Source: QHWK01 sp035315685 (lineage in GTDB: Bacteria; Acidobacteriota; Vicinamibacteria; Vicinamibacterales; CAVVIG01). From it: a DNA stretch of 18,089 nucleotides. Position 1 is the first letter of the stretch; the number at the start of each line of letters is the position of its first letter. A model generated the notes under the pieces. It did not search any database. It was not told the DNA's origin and worked only from the letters and a program-made list of their open reading frames with translations. Shown piece after piece: positions 1-7,924 of this stretch. The DNA is taken from positions 1-18,089 of the forward strand of contig DATFXR010000429.1 of NCBI GenBank assembly GCA_035315685.1. The letters run 5' to 3'. A program made the position numbers and the translations under genes.

Positions 1-67
1 TATCCATCGCATGGCGTAGAATGCCCTCGTCGTTGGACTGCCCTGCCCCTCAAATGGGAAGTCCAAG

Positions 68-613
68 ATGACCGAAATAACGATGAGTCGAAGAACGTCT
101 CGCAGCAGGAAGGTTCTTCTGGGCCTCGCCGCGCTCATCATCGTGACAGTGGGAGGCGTCGGACTGTGGACCACGACGTGCCCCTGCAACCGCACGCCCG
201 GATTCATGCTGCTGGGCGACGTGCAGCGGACGCCGGTGACCGACTGGCGTTTCGTCAACGACGTCCCGCTCTGCCAGATTCAGGTCTATGCCGGCATCAT
301 GCCGCACGCGGTGAATCTCAACTGCATGGCGACGCCTGACGGCCAGCTCTATCTCAGTTGCAGCGGATGCGAGGGCAAGTTCTGGGGCCGGCACGTGGAA
401 GAGAACGCGCGGGGGCGCTTACGCCTCAACGGTCGCGTCTATCCGGTGATCTTCGCGAAGGTGACGGACCCGGGCGAACTGGACCGGGCCTGGGCGGCGA
501 GAGTGAAGAAGCTGCAGGTATACGGCGAAGAGCCCTACAATCCCACGCCGCCTCCCGACGCGAAACGGCCCAAGGCGTGGGGCAGCTTTCGTCTGCGCTC
601 GGCCGTTGACTAG
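68..613 (+). CDS. Membrane-anchored Cys-rich hypothetical protein, possible flavin split-barrel fold
   Basis: 181 residues. A basic N-terminus is followed by one hydrophobic helix at about residues 15-34, then a soluble domain starting with TCPCNRTPG, so it is probably a signal-anchored protein with an extracytoplasmic domain. Cysteines occur as CPC (about 38-40), single Cys in LCQI and NLNC, and CSGC (about 98-101), which suggests disulfides or metal/heme contact. The stretch from PHAVNLNC through LYLSCSGCEGKFW to the run RLRLNGRVYPVIFAKVTDP resembles in order and spacing the strands of PNPOx/deazaflavin-nitroreductase split barrels (a residue read, then 'NGRVY', then an 'xVTDPxE' end). That is a resemblance only and no cofactor site is proven. 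The ATG at 68 is preferred over the in-frame ATG at 83 because GGGAAG lies six bases before it. It stands alone, 65 bases before the next gene. Confidence 0.7.
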   Translation: MTEITMSRRTSRSRKVLLGLAALIIVTVGGVGLWTTTCPCNRTPGFMLLGDVQRTPVTDWRFVNDVPLCQIQVYAGIMPHAVNLNCMATPDGQLYLSCSGCEGKFWGRHVEENARGRLRLNGRVYPVIFAKVTDPGELDRAWAARVKKLQVYGEEPYNPTPPPDAKRPKAWGSFRLRSAVD

Positions 614-678
614 AGGCGAGGGCGGCGAGTCTGTACCGGATGTGACCGCGCTGCGTCGGAAGGCACCTCGGTAGGCAC

Positions 679-1587
679 GTGAACATTGCGATCACTGGAG
701 CCAACAGCAGCGTTGGCAACATCCTGTTGCGCCACCTGGCCGCACGTGCCGACATCCGAGTCGTCGCCTGCGTTCGATCAGCGCGGGCCGCGGCTAGCCT
801 GCTCTCCTCTCCACGCATCTCTACGCGCGCGATTGACTACGACGATGGCGAAGGACTGGCGGCTGCTCTGATTGGAACCGCGTGCGTGGTGCACCTCGCC
901 GGCATTCTCTTCGAGAGCTCCACCTCCACCTATCAAACCGCCAACGTCGGCGCCACCCGGGCCGTGGTGGACGCGTGTCGGAAGGCGGGCATTTCTCGCG
1001 TGGTGCTGGTCAGCGTGCTCGGTGCGGACGCCAAGTCGACCAATCGGTTCTGGAGCTCGAAAGGCCGCGCCGAGTGCATCGTCGCCGAGTCAGGCCTCTC
1101 GGCCGCCATCATCCGCACGCCGATCCTGTTGGGGCCTGGCATGGCCGGGGCGCGCGCAGTCGTCCATGCGGCGGCCCAACCGACGGTTACCCTGCTGGGT
1201 GGCGGACGCCATTCGATCCGGCCCCTGGACGCCGATGATCTGAGCCGCGCTATCCTGCGCTGCTGTGAGACGTCAGGCGCGGGAGCGGCGGTCTACGAGC
1301 TGGTCGGACCGGAACCGACGGTGTATCGCGACGTGATTGTCAGGACGGCGGCGCTGATGGGCCGCGAGGTAGCGGTCCGATCGATGCCGGTCTGGCTCGC
1401 CAAGTTGGGGGCTGCCGTCGCGGGATGGACACGACAGGGTGGAATGACCCCCACTGTGATCGACGTCATCACATCGGACGAAGCCGTGCACGAGAACGCG
1501 GATGTCGCGCTCGGCGTGACCCTGACGCCGCTGTCGGCGACGCTCGAAAAACTCCTGTCGTCAAAGAATGCGGTGCCCCACCCGTGA
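679..1587 (+). CDS. NAD(P)-binding SDR-like oxidoreductase (NmrA / NDUFA9-like atypical SDR)
   Basis: 302 residues from a GTG start. The N-terminus MNIAITGANSSVG is the Rossmann dinucleotide-binding strand and glycine turn (GxxxxxG). The segment CVVHLAGILFES gives the second cofactor-side strand, and TANVGATRAVVDACRKAG followed by RVVLVSVLGA is typical of extended or atypical SDRs. The canonical YxxxK is altered: the region reads NRFWSSKGRAE, so the Lys is present but the usual Tyr is replaced. This fits NmrA/complex I NDUFA9-like members, which often bind NAD(P) without classical dehydrogenase chemistry. IIRTPILLGPGM is the conserved strand after the active site. It is the first gene of a three-gene operon; its TGA overlaps the GTG of the membrane protein (GTGA). 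A redox or regulatory role in lipid or isoprenoid modification is inferred from the neighbours only. Confidence 0.85.
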   Translation: MNIAITGANSSVGNILLRHLAARADIRVVACVRSARAAASLLSSPRISTRAIDYDDGEGLAAALIGTACVVHLAGILFESSTSTYQTANVGATRAVVDACRKAGISRVVLVSVLGADAKSTNRFWSSKGRAECIVAESGLSAAIIRTPILLGPGMAGARAVVHAAAQPTVTLLGGGRHSIRPLDADDLSRAILRCCETSGAGAAVYELVGPEPTVYRDVIVRTAALMGREVAVRSMPVWLAKLGAAVAGWTRQGGMTPTVIDVITSDEAVHENADVALGVTLTPLSATLEKLLSSKNAVPHP

Positions 1588-2558
1588 CCGAGTCCGCCGC
1601 GCCCTCGGCAACGAACCGGCCCACACGCGCCTCGAACACGCTGGGCCGAGCGGTCTTTCTGACCATCACGGCGGCGTGCTTCCTGTTCCTGTACTCCAGG
1701 CTGAACGGCGCCGCGGCCCGCGAGGGTCTCCCGCTCGTCGACTACATGACGCGCGTGTTCGCCAACGTTCGCTGGCTGCCCTGGCTGCTGCTGATGATGG
1801 TGTACTCGTGCTTCTACTTCACCATCGACACGCTCGTTGTCACCCGGGCGCTGAATTGGTTCATCAAGCCGATACGGTACCGGGACATCCTTCCGATCCG
1901 GGCAAGCGCCTACATCATCTCGCTCTTCAGCGAACAGATCGGCAAGGGCGCGATGGCGTACTACCTCAATCGACGCGACAACGTGCCGGGTTGGGAAGTC
2001 GCGTCCGTGATGCTGTTCATCATGTTCGGCGAGATCTTCTATCTCCTGATCTGGGCCACCGTCGGATTCATGCTCAGCCGGCACTCGCTGCCCGCGGTAT
2101 TCGGAGTCATACCGGTCATCAGCCTGGGCGCCGCGCTGGTGTTCACGCTGTGGGTTCTCTACTTCCGCGGGACGATACTTCCAGGCAGCCAGTTTCGCGA
2201 CAAGAGAATCTTCCACGCGTTCAGGAAGGCAACGCTCACGCACTACTTTCTGTTCTTCCTGCTGCGCTCTCCCGCCCTGCTGGCGGCAGTGGTCGTGTAC
2301 ACGATCGCGCTGAACCTGTTCGGAGTCCAGGCGTCGCTGCTACCCCTCTTGGGATACCTGCCGATCATCTTTTTCGCTGCGACCGTTCCCACGCCGATGC
2401 GCGCGGCCGCCATCGCGCTCTGGGTCGTCCTGTTTCCGGAGAACGAGGGCCAGATGGCCGCTTTCGGATTCGTGCAGCACAACTTCTTCATCCTGTTCAA
2501 TGCGCTGATCGGCGTCGTGTTCTGGCGCCGCGCCCAGCGTGAGTTGTTCGATCGCTGA
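1584..2558 (+). CDS. Polytopic membrane protein, flippase-like (LPG_synthase_TM / UPF0104-like)
   Basis: 324 residues from a GTG at 1584 that overlaps the upstream TGA by four bases. The reading frame is open further upstream, but that part overlaps the SDR gene and is unlikely to be used. At least seven hydrophobic helices are visible: around residues 22-40, 62-85, 108-125, 140-170, 175-200, 230-255 and 262-285, with a last one before the C-terminal RRAQRELFDR. The layout, with ISLFSEQIGKGAMAYYL between helices, resembles the lysylphosphatidylglycerol-synthase transmembrane/UPF0104 group of presumed lipid or glycolipid transporters. Similarity is weak and no catalytic motif is seen. Translational coupling on both sides (GTGA before, TGATG after) argues that it works with the SDR and the CDP-alcohol phosphatidyltransferase, for example by moving or supplying a lipid substrate. 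That role is inference. Confidence 0.8.
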   Translation: MTESAAPSATNRPTRASNTLGRAVFLTITAACFLFLYSRLNGAAAREGLPLVDYMTRVFANVRWLPWLLLMMVYSCFYFTIDTLVVTRALNWFIKPIRYRDILPIRASAYIISLFSEQIGKGAMAYYLNRRDNVPGWEVASVMLFIMFGEIFYLLIWATVGFMLSRHSLPAVFGVIPVISLGAALVFTLWVLYFRGTILPGSQFRDKRIFHAFRKATLTHYFLFFLLRSPALLAAVVVYTIALNLFGVQASLLPLLGYLPIIFFAATVPTPMRAAAIALWVVLFPENEGQMAAFGFVQHNFFILFNALIGVVFWRRAQRELFDR

Positions 2559-3106
2559 TGGCGAACGCGCTCACCACCATGAGGCTGGCGCTGGCGCTGC
2601 CGGTCGCTGCCGCCCTCGCGCGGCCTGGACTGCTGGCGCCAGGAGTCGTGGCGCTCCTCGTCGGCCTGGCGATCGCGAGCGACTATCTCGACGGGCCGCT
2701 CGCGCGAAGAACGGGCACGGCATCGGCCAGGGGCATGTTGTTCGACCACGGCACTGACTGCCTGTTCGTCACCGGTGGACTGGCAGGCGTCGCCATCGCC
2801 GGATCGATCACGCCGATTCTGCCGCTATTGATACCGTTGGCCTTCGGCCAGTATGTCGTCGACTCCTACGTGTGGCATCGCCAGCGCCAGCTGCGGGCCA
2901 GTTTTCTCGGGCGCTGGAACGGCATCCTCTATTTCGTACCCCTCGTGCTCGTCGCCGCGGCGAGATTGCCCATCCCGTCCGGCTTTGCGTCGTTCCTGCG
3001 GCTGGCGACGAGCACGCTCGCGTACTTGCTGGCGGCTTCGACCGTCGCGTCCATCGTCGATCGTGCGACCACGCCGTCCGGATCGCGTGCGCAGACGAAG
3101 GTCTAG
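2558..3106 (+). CDS. CDP-alcohol phosphatidyltransferase family membrane enzyme
   Basis: 182 residues. The ATG shares its A with the upstream TGA (TGATG), so translation is coupled. The full family signature D-x2-D-G-x2-A-R-x8-G-x3-D-x3-D is present exactly, from DYLDGPLARR through RGMLFDHGTD (about residues 47-72). It supplies the four aspartates that bind two metal ions and the CDP-alcohol. Four to six short hydrophobic helices surround it, as usual for enzymes such as PgsA and PssA that transfer a phosphatidyl group from CDP-diacylglycerol to an alcohol in the inner membrane. The second alcohol cannot be read from the sequence. The length is normal for the family. It is the last gene of the 679-3106 operon and is convergent with the propeller gene, only 27 bases away. 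Confidence 0.9.
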   Translation: MANALTTMRLALALPVAAALARPGLLAPGVVALLVGLAIASDYLDGPLARRTGTASARGMLFDHGTDCLFVTGGLAGVAIAGSITPILPLLIPLAFGQYVVDSYVWHRQRQLRASFLGRWNGILYFVPLVLVAAARLPIPSGFASFLRLATSTLAYLLAASTVASIVDRATTPSGSRAQTKV

Positions 3107-3133
3107 ATCTGGTCGGTCAGACTATCGCGTCGC

Positions 3134-4204
3134 CTACTGCGACTGCTGCTGCGTCGCCGGGAAGACCGCGATTCGATCGCCGCGGACCGCGCCCACCCAG
3201 ATCTCCTTGCCGACCTGGATTGCCACGGTTCCGAAGCTGAACGCGTCGCCATAGGGATAGCGAATCAGCTCCTGGAATTTCATCGTCTTCGGGTTCCATC
3301 GGCCGACGTGCGACGTCTGCGCCGGCGCCGCCCCACCCTGGCCGGCGGCCAGGATCGACCCGTCTGGCATCATGCGGACGTTGTCGACGCGGAATCCGGC
3401 AGGCGCCGAATCGCGTTTGACGGGCGTCTGTCCTCGCGACAGGCGGATTACCGATTGACTCCCCCACCCGCCGATGTAGAGCCACTTGCCGTCGCTCGAG
3501 ATCTCCAGGCCGTTCGCCCCCGCCGACTCGCTGCCTGGCACCTTCTTCCATCCGCTCGCGGTGTGCCATTCCCACAGCTCGCCGTTGTTCTCGCCTGCCA
3601 TCATCTTCGCGCGAGCGGCGGCGTCCTGACCGCGCGGCGAGAAATTCGTCGTCACGAAGCCACCGTCGGCCAGGCCGACAACCGAGTTGAGGCCAACCGG
3701 ATCCGGCGCCACGGCACACCCGGTCCACGTGAGCAACGGAGGCCGCGCGCGCGCGTCGAGCTCGAAGACCTCGATCGACTCGCGGTCGCCGTGGTGAACC
3801 ACCCACATCGTGTGGACCGCGTTCTTTCCGGCGCGAATGTAGAGACCGTGCGCTCTGAACTTGTCTTTTTCGGCCGCCGGGTCGAGCGGACCGGGACACG
3901 ACGGATAGGTCTTGGTGTCGGACCGCGTTTTGGCCGTGGCGGCCGGGAACAGCACGGTCGTCGCGCGATCTCGAACGCTGATCGCGCGAATCGCTCCGTT
4001 GGCCGCCATCCCCGACGAAATCACCCAGTCGCCGCCGGGGACCAGCACCAGATCCTCGGGCGCGAGCTGATCGCAGATGAACTGAACGTTGCCGGCCGGA
4101 TCGCAGCCCGCTGCGCGTGGTCGGCCCGATCCGGCGAGCAGCAGGCATGCCGCGGAAACGCCCGCGACGATCCAGAGCCGGACGCGGCTATTGACGGCCA
4201 CCAT
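3134..4204 (-). CDS. Exported SMP-30/gluconolactonase-like beta-propeller protein
   Basis: 356 residues. The start chosen is the ATG at 4204 because a very strong ribosome site GGAGGTGAT sits directly before it; a longer reading to 4282 would add 26 arginine-rich residues before the signal peptide. The N-terminus has a basic region and a hydrophobic core (WIVAGVSAACLLLAG, about residues 10-24) and is therefore exported. The AAGC before DPAGN could be a weak lipobox, but the usual Leu is missing. Repeated strand motifs follow: PEDLVLVPGGDWVISSG, GLNSVVGLADGGFVTTNF, GANGLEISSDGKWLYIGGW, VDNVRMMPDGSILAAGQ. The 'NGLxxSxDGxxLY' pattern is typical of six-bladed SMP-30/strictosidine-synthase-like propellers. 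Substrate unknown; hydrolase or lactonase activity is not shown. It lies 153 bases downstream of the sensor kinase gene on the same strand. Confidence 0.82.
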   Translation of the reverse strand: MVAVNSRVRLWIVAGVSAACLLLAGSGRPRAAGCDPAGNVQFICDQLAPEDLVLVPGGDWVISSGMAANGAIRAISVRDRATTVLFPAATAKTRSDTKTYPSCPGPLDPAAEKDKFRAHGLYIRAGKNAVHTMWVVHHGDRESIEVFELDARARPPLLTWTGCAVAPDPVGLNSVVGLADGGFVTTNFSPRGQDAAARAKMMAGENNGELWEWHTASGWKKVPGSESAGANGLEISSDGKWLYIGGWGSQSVIRLSRGQTPVKRDSAPAGFRVDNVRMMPDGSILAAGQGGAAPAQTSHVGRWNPKTMKFQELIRYPYGDAFSFGTVAIQVGKEIWVGAVRGDRIAVFPATQQQSQ

Positions 4205-4207
4205 TCC

Positions 4208-4216
4208 ATCACCTCC
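4208..4216 (-). promoter_or_regulatory. Strong Shine-Dalgarno of the propeller gene
   Basis: On the minus strand this reads GGAGGTGAT, an almost complete match to the complement of the 16S rRNA 3' end. Its GGAGG core is seven bases before the ATG at 4204. It decides the start of the propeller protein. Confidence 0.8.
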
Positions 4217-4357
4217 CGGAGTCGGTTGTCTCTGTCTCGTGAAGGTGCGCGATCGACGGACGCGCCTTGTCCGGACGCACATCCTATCTCATGGACGCCG
4301 GTTCCACCGGTGACAATTCGAGCCTTATGGCGAAGTGCTCGGGGCGAACGCGTGATG

Positions 4358-7297
4358 TTATCGCGGTTTTTGCGTCGTCACGGCCGACACGTCCGTCGCG
4401 GGGCCGGGACCGGGTTGCGCCGGAACACCCTTGCAGCGCGCCAGCGATGGAACGAGGTCGCGAGCCAGCTCCGATGCCGACCCGTACCGATCGCGCGGAT
4501 CCTTGGCGAGGCACCGCTGCACGATCGCGTCGAGCATCCGCATCTCCGGCGAGGCGCCAGGCAGGTGATACTCGCTCCGCAGCAGCGCCGCCAGCACCTG
4601 CTCGGGCGTCTGCCCGGTGAACGGCCGCACGCCGGTGATGGTCTCGACCACCATCACGCCGATCGCGAACAGATCAGTGCGCTCGTCAACCAGGCCGCCG
4701 GTGAGCGCTTCCGGCGCCATGTAACCAACGGTCCCCATCGCGGTGCCGACGACGGTGACGGACTCGGTAGCGCCGGCGCCGGCATCGATCAGTTTCGCGA
4801 GGCCGAAGTCCATGATCTTGATCGTGTCCGCCTCTGCCCGCTGGCTCTCGCCGTGCTTCGTTGAGACGATCATCACGTTCTCCGGCTTCAGGTCACGATG
4901 CACGATGCCCATTCCGTGCGCGAACTGCAGCCCGTCGAGCAGTTGGCGGAACCATTCGGCCGCCCGCGAGGAGGAAACGACAACGCTTTGCTGGAGCTCG
5001 GCGCGCCAGGTCCGGCCGGCGACGAGTTCCATGATGAGAAACGCCCCGCCCGATCCGATGCTCCCGTAGTCGTGGACGCGCGTGATGTGCGGGTGATCGA
5101 TCTTCGCCGCGGCGCGCGCTTCGCGCTCGAAGCGCCGCAGCGCGGTCTGGTCGCCGAAGAGCGATCCCATCAGCACCTTCGCCGCGACCTGACGCTGCAG
5201 CCGCACATCCGACGCTTCGTACACCGCGCCGAAGCCGCCGCGGCCGAGTGCGCGGTCGAGCCGGTACTTGCCGTCCAGCGTCCGCTCGACCGGCATCGTC
5301 AGGGCGAGTTCCGTTCCGTCGGTGTCGCAGCGCTGCGACGCGCTGTCGTAGCACCGCCCGCACGCGGGACATTCCTTCAGCAGGTTCACGCCGCCTTCGT
5401 CGAGCCGCGCGAGCACGTCGCGGCGAATGTCCGCGTCGCGCCGGACTCTCTCCTTGAGATGCTGGTTCTCGTAGACGAGCCCGATCTGCGCCGCGATGCC
5501 CTGCAGCAGGCGGCGGTCGGTCGCCGAATATGGCTCCTCCGACTTCCGCTCACCGAGCAGCAGAACGCCGACGAGCCGGTCGTGCGTGCCGGCGATCGGC
5601 ACGATTAGCCGCACGCCAAGATTCGTCAGCCAGTCGCGCTCCTCGCACGGCAGCTGCTCGACGCCGGCCGGAACGTCGCGGATCGCGGCGTTCTCCTCGA
5701 GCAGCCGCAGCAGCGCCGGCTGCGCGCTCAACTGAATGCCGGTGACCGCGCCGGATGACGAGTGCCCGTCGAAACGACCGCTGCGCTCCTGCGCGCGGTA
5801 GAAGATGTGCAGCGACGAGGGGTGCAGCACCGAATCGACGCGCGCGCTGACGAGCGTCGCCACCTCGGACAGCGAATCGCGCTGGCGGACTTCGTCGATG
5901 AGGCGCGTCAGCACCTGCTCCTGTTCGTACGCCTCGCGGAAGAACCGGCGGTCCAGCAACGTCTGCAGCTTCTGCCGCAATTGCAGCGCGACGGCGATCG
6001 CGCCGACCAGCGCGACGTTGATCCAGCCGGATCCCTGCGTGAGGATCTGCGCGACCGTACGGTTCGGATTCGACAGGATCGAGAACACCAGCAGCAGGAC
6101 CGGCAGCGCGAGCAGCGTCCGGAGCGCCGCGCGCGCGAACAGATATTGCAGCCCGCGGCGAACCAGCACGCGGATGTCGAACAGCTGCTCCTTCCACACG
6201 GCCATCACGATCGCGCCCGGAATGAACAGCAGCGCCAGAATCGTCGTTGGCGAGTAGACGTGATAGGTCTCGTAGGTGAGCCAGCCGGTGGCGCGGCCGG
6301 CTTGCAGCACGATGAACGGAATCAGCGCGAGCGACAGCCCCGCGACCACCCACCGGATACGGCGCCGGCTGTCTTCGCTGTCGAGGCGCCAATAGTTGCG
6401 CGCGCTCGCGACCAGCGCGAGCGTCAGGCAGACGACCATGAACAGGAATCCGCCGCGTCCGGCGCTGCTGTCCGTCATCACCGCGGTCAGGTACAGCCGC
6501 GGATGCTCCGAGAGGAACTGCGTCGCCGGCTCGAAAACGGCGAGGCCGAGATCCGCAACGGCAGTGGCCGGCAGCATGACGACGGCGGCGATGCCGTACA
6601 GCAGCCACTGGACGACGCGCCACGGCAGGTCCGGCAGGTTCCAGTCGGGAAACCGGTTGAAGACGTGGAAGGCCGTCGGCATCGTCCAGAGCGCGATGTT
6701 CGATGCGACGAGGATGTAATACGCGACGCGCTGCCAGCCCTCGAGGAACGGGCGCGGCGCGCTGAGCGCCCCGAAGAGCGCATTGAACGCGACGAAGATC
6801 ATCAGGATGCCGATGAGCCGCACCTGCGGATCCTCCGGGCGCAGCATCGCAAGCCCGGCGCCGCAGACGAAGAACGCGACGGAGACGATGAGAAACAGCG
6901 GATCGAGCAGGCGTCCGCGGAGGAGCCGCAGCGGCAGCTCGTACGACACGCGCTGTCCCTGGCGATCGAAATCAACGCGGTACGTCGAGTCGCCCTTGAC
7001 GTCGCGGAACTGCGCCGTTCCGATGACGCCGGCGCGCGTATCGCCGTTCAGCGCCAGCAGTCGATCGCCGACTTCAATCGTTCCGGCAGCTGGACCGTCG
7101 GCCGGCACCTGCGACACGAACCAGCCGTCACCGGTCACGCGCAGCGTCCACCCGGGATCCTTCACCACGCCGTAGTAGCTGGCGGCGACGTAGATCGTGA
7201 ACGTCAGGCACGCCGCGTAGACGGCGGACAGAAAGACGACGAGCCAGACGAAGGCCGTGCGCCCTGGATTGGTCATGAAGCTGAGCGCGAACAGCAT
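4358..7297 (-). CDS. Membrane sensor Ser/Thr protein kinase (PDZ, TM helices, GAF, zinc ribbon, Hanks kinase)
   Basis: 979 residues (972 if the in-frame ATG at 7276 is used; neither has a clear ribosome site). Domains in order: a first helix (about 14-42); a PDZ-like extracytoplasmic domain (about 50-125, with VSQVPADGPAAGTIEVGDRL); some seven further helices (about 130-450); a helical linker plus GAF domain (about 465-620, ending in TDRRLLQGIAAQIGLVYENQ); a zinc-ribbon-like CPACGRCYD...CDTDG (about 642-662); and a Hanks kinase (about 672-945). The kinase appears intact: GRGGFGAVYE loop, VAAKV lysine, HRDLKPENV, DFGLAKL and APEALTGG are all present. It should phosphorylate Ser/Thr targets in the cytoplasm in response to a membrane or GAF signal. 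The N-terminal half looks like that of a sensor histidine kinase, with the output domain swapped. The propeller gene lies downstream on the same strand. Confidence 0.93.
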   Translation of the reverse strand: MLFALSFMTNPGRTAFVWLVVFLSAVYAACLTFTIYVAASYYGVVKDPGWTLRVTGDGWFVSQVPADGPAAGTIEVGDRLLALNGDTRAGVIGTAQFRDVKGDSTYRVDFDRQGQRVSYELPLRLLRGRLLDPLFLIVSVAFFVCGAGLAMLRPEDPQVRLIGILMIFVAFNALFGALSAPRPFLEGWQRVAYYILVASNIALWTMPTAFHVFNRFPDWNLPDLPWRVVQWLLYGIAAVVMLPATAVADLGLAVFEPATQFLSEHPRLYLTAVMTDSSAGRGGFLFMVVCLTLALVASARNYWRLDSEDSRRRIRWVVAGLSLALIPFIVLQAGRATGWLTYETYHVYSPTTILALLFIPGAIVMAVWKEQLFDIRVLVRRGLQYLFARAALRTLLALPVLLLVFSILSNPNRTVAQILTQGSGWINVALVGAIAVALQLRQKLQTLLDRRFFREAYEQEQVLTRLIDEVRQRDSLSEVATLVSARVDSVLHPSSLHIFYRAQERSGRFDGHSSSGAVTGIQLSAQPALLRLLEENAAIRDVPAGVEQLPCEERDWLTNLGVRLIVPIAGTHDRLVGVLLLGERKSEEPYSATDRRLLQGIAAQIGLVYENQHLKERVRRDADIRRDVLARLDEGGVNLLKECPACGRCYDSASQRCDTDGTELALTMPVERTLDGKYRLDRALGRGGFGAVYEASDVRLQRQVAAKVLMGSLFGDQTALRRFEREARAAAKIDHPHITRVHDYGSIGSGGAFLIMELVAGRTWRAELQQSVVVSSSRAAEWFRQLLDGLQFAHGMGIVHRDLKPENVMIVSTKHGESQRAEADTIKIMDFGLAKLIDAGAGATESVTVVGTAMGTVGYMAPEALTGGLVDERTDLFAIGVMVVETITGVRPFTGQTPEQVLAALLRSEYHLPGASPEMRMLDAIVQRCLAKDPRDRYGSASELARDLVPSLARCKGVPAQPGPGPATDVSAVTTQKPR

Positions 7298-7430
7298 AGC
7301 CGATGCGTACCGCGGCTACGCGCACGAGAGAAGCAGCGTCGCCTTCGCGGTACAACTGGGCGACGATCTAAGGCATCTGTGTGGTGGTCTTTCGACCGCA
7401 GGTCCGGCAGAATGCCGCGGATGTACAGGC

Positions 7431-7444
7431 GCGCCAGCTGGCGC
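7431..7444. repeat. 14-bp perfect palindrome
   Basis: GCGCCAGCTGGCGC reads the same on both strands. It lies about 135 bases upstream of the kinase start and could be a protein-binding site. In GC-rich DNA this may also be chance. Confidence 0.4.
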
Positions 7445-7471
7445 CGCCGTCTCGACTTCACCTCACGGGAA

Positions 7472-7487
7472 CGCGCGCCCGCGCGCG
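7472..7487. repeat. CG-alternating hairpin
   Basis: CGCGCG, a four-base loop CCCG, then CGCGCG. This is a stable stem with alternating purine/pyrimidine steps. No U-tract follows on either strand, so it is not a classical terminator. Confidence 0.35.
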
Positions 7488-7531
7488 AAATGAGGAGCAT
7501 GGTGCCCACGCGCTCAGCCGGTCGGGACGGT

Positions 7532-7546
7532 GTCTCCATGGGAGAC
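7532..7546 (-). terminator. Inverted repeat downstream of the effector-like gene
   Basis: GTCTCC-ATG-GGAGAC, six-base arms with a three-base loop, about 80 bases beyond the restored stop of the effector-like gene (7628). It lacks a U-run, so terminator function is only a guess. Confidence 0.25.
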
Positions 7547-7627
7547 CGCCGGGCTACGGATCACTGCACGAGTTCCCGACCGTGCCACACGCGCCGTGGG
7601 TCCTCATGGATTTCAGGGCGCAGAGCA

Positions 7628-7924
7628 TCACACTACGAAGACTGTGTGCCGCGCGTGTTTGCCTTTGGCCACGAGGCCAGTTCCAGTCAAAGCAAAGAGA
7701 CTGGTTAACAGCTCCTGTCGCGTCGTCATCAAAGCCAGCAAAGCGTCCTTTTGGTGCTTCTTGAACTTAATGATGACCGAACTGCACAATTCACTGAAAT
7801 CCGTGGCGTCACGCGTCCATAGCTTGAGCTTGGAGGCAATCCCGTCGATGAGGATGATGATCGATGCCGTTTGGAACGTTTGTTTCTTCCACGCGGCAAT
7901 TTTGCTTTTGACTTGACCATCGGC
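7628..7924 (-). pseudogene. Out-of-frame true C-terminus of the effector-like gene
   Basis: In the neighbouring minus-strand frame, codons from 7924 down to a TGA at 7628-7630 give about 98 residues of credible protein: ADGQVKSKIAAWKKQTF, then TASIIILIDGIASKLKLW, then DFSELCSSVIIKFKKHQ, ending HARHTVFVV. It has alternating hydrophobic and charged residues as in a folded domain. The upstream frame after 7923 instead turns into a Ser/Arg-rich tail. One extra G at about 7924 would join the frames as ...KVQYT-ADGQVKS..., giving a protein of 387 residues. Either the gene is broken by a one-base deletion or the sequence has an error here. Confidence 0.65.

Larger units (their letters stand above)
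7298..7627. other. Intergenic region with several dyad symmetries, no gene recognised
   Basis: 330 bases between the kinase start and the restored end of the effector-like gene. No convincing coding sequence on either strand; the open frames here are Arg/Ser-rich and match nothing known to me. It holds a perfect 14-bp palindrome (7431-7444), an alternating CG hairpin (7472-7487) and a GTCTCC/GGAGAC inverted repeat (7532-7546). The kinase promoter must lie here, but I see only a weak -10-like TATGCT near 7300. Confidence 0.5.

Noticed and set aside
1293..2243. 316-codon minus-strand frame across the SDR and membrane-protein genes
   Set aside because: Antisense shadow, Glu/Arg/His-rich without motifs; the plus-strand genes carry clear signatures.
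3308..4864. 518-codon plus-strand open frame across the propeller gene and kinase end
   Set aside because: Low-complexity Arg-rich composition, spans two real genes on the other strand and has no ribosome site or family match.
5762..7708. 648-codon open frame on the plus strand opposite the sensor kinase
   Set aside because: Gln/Arg/Asp-rich, no domain, and exactly antisense to a well-supported gene; long antisense frames are expected at this GC content.
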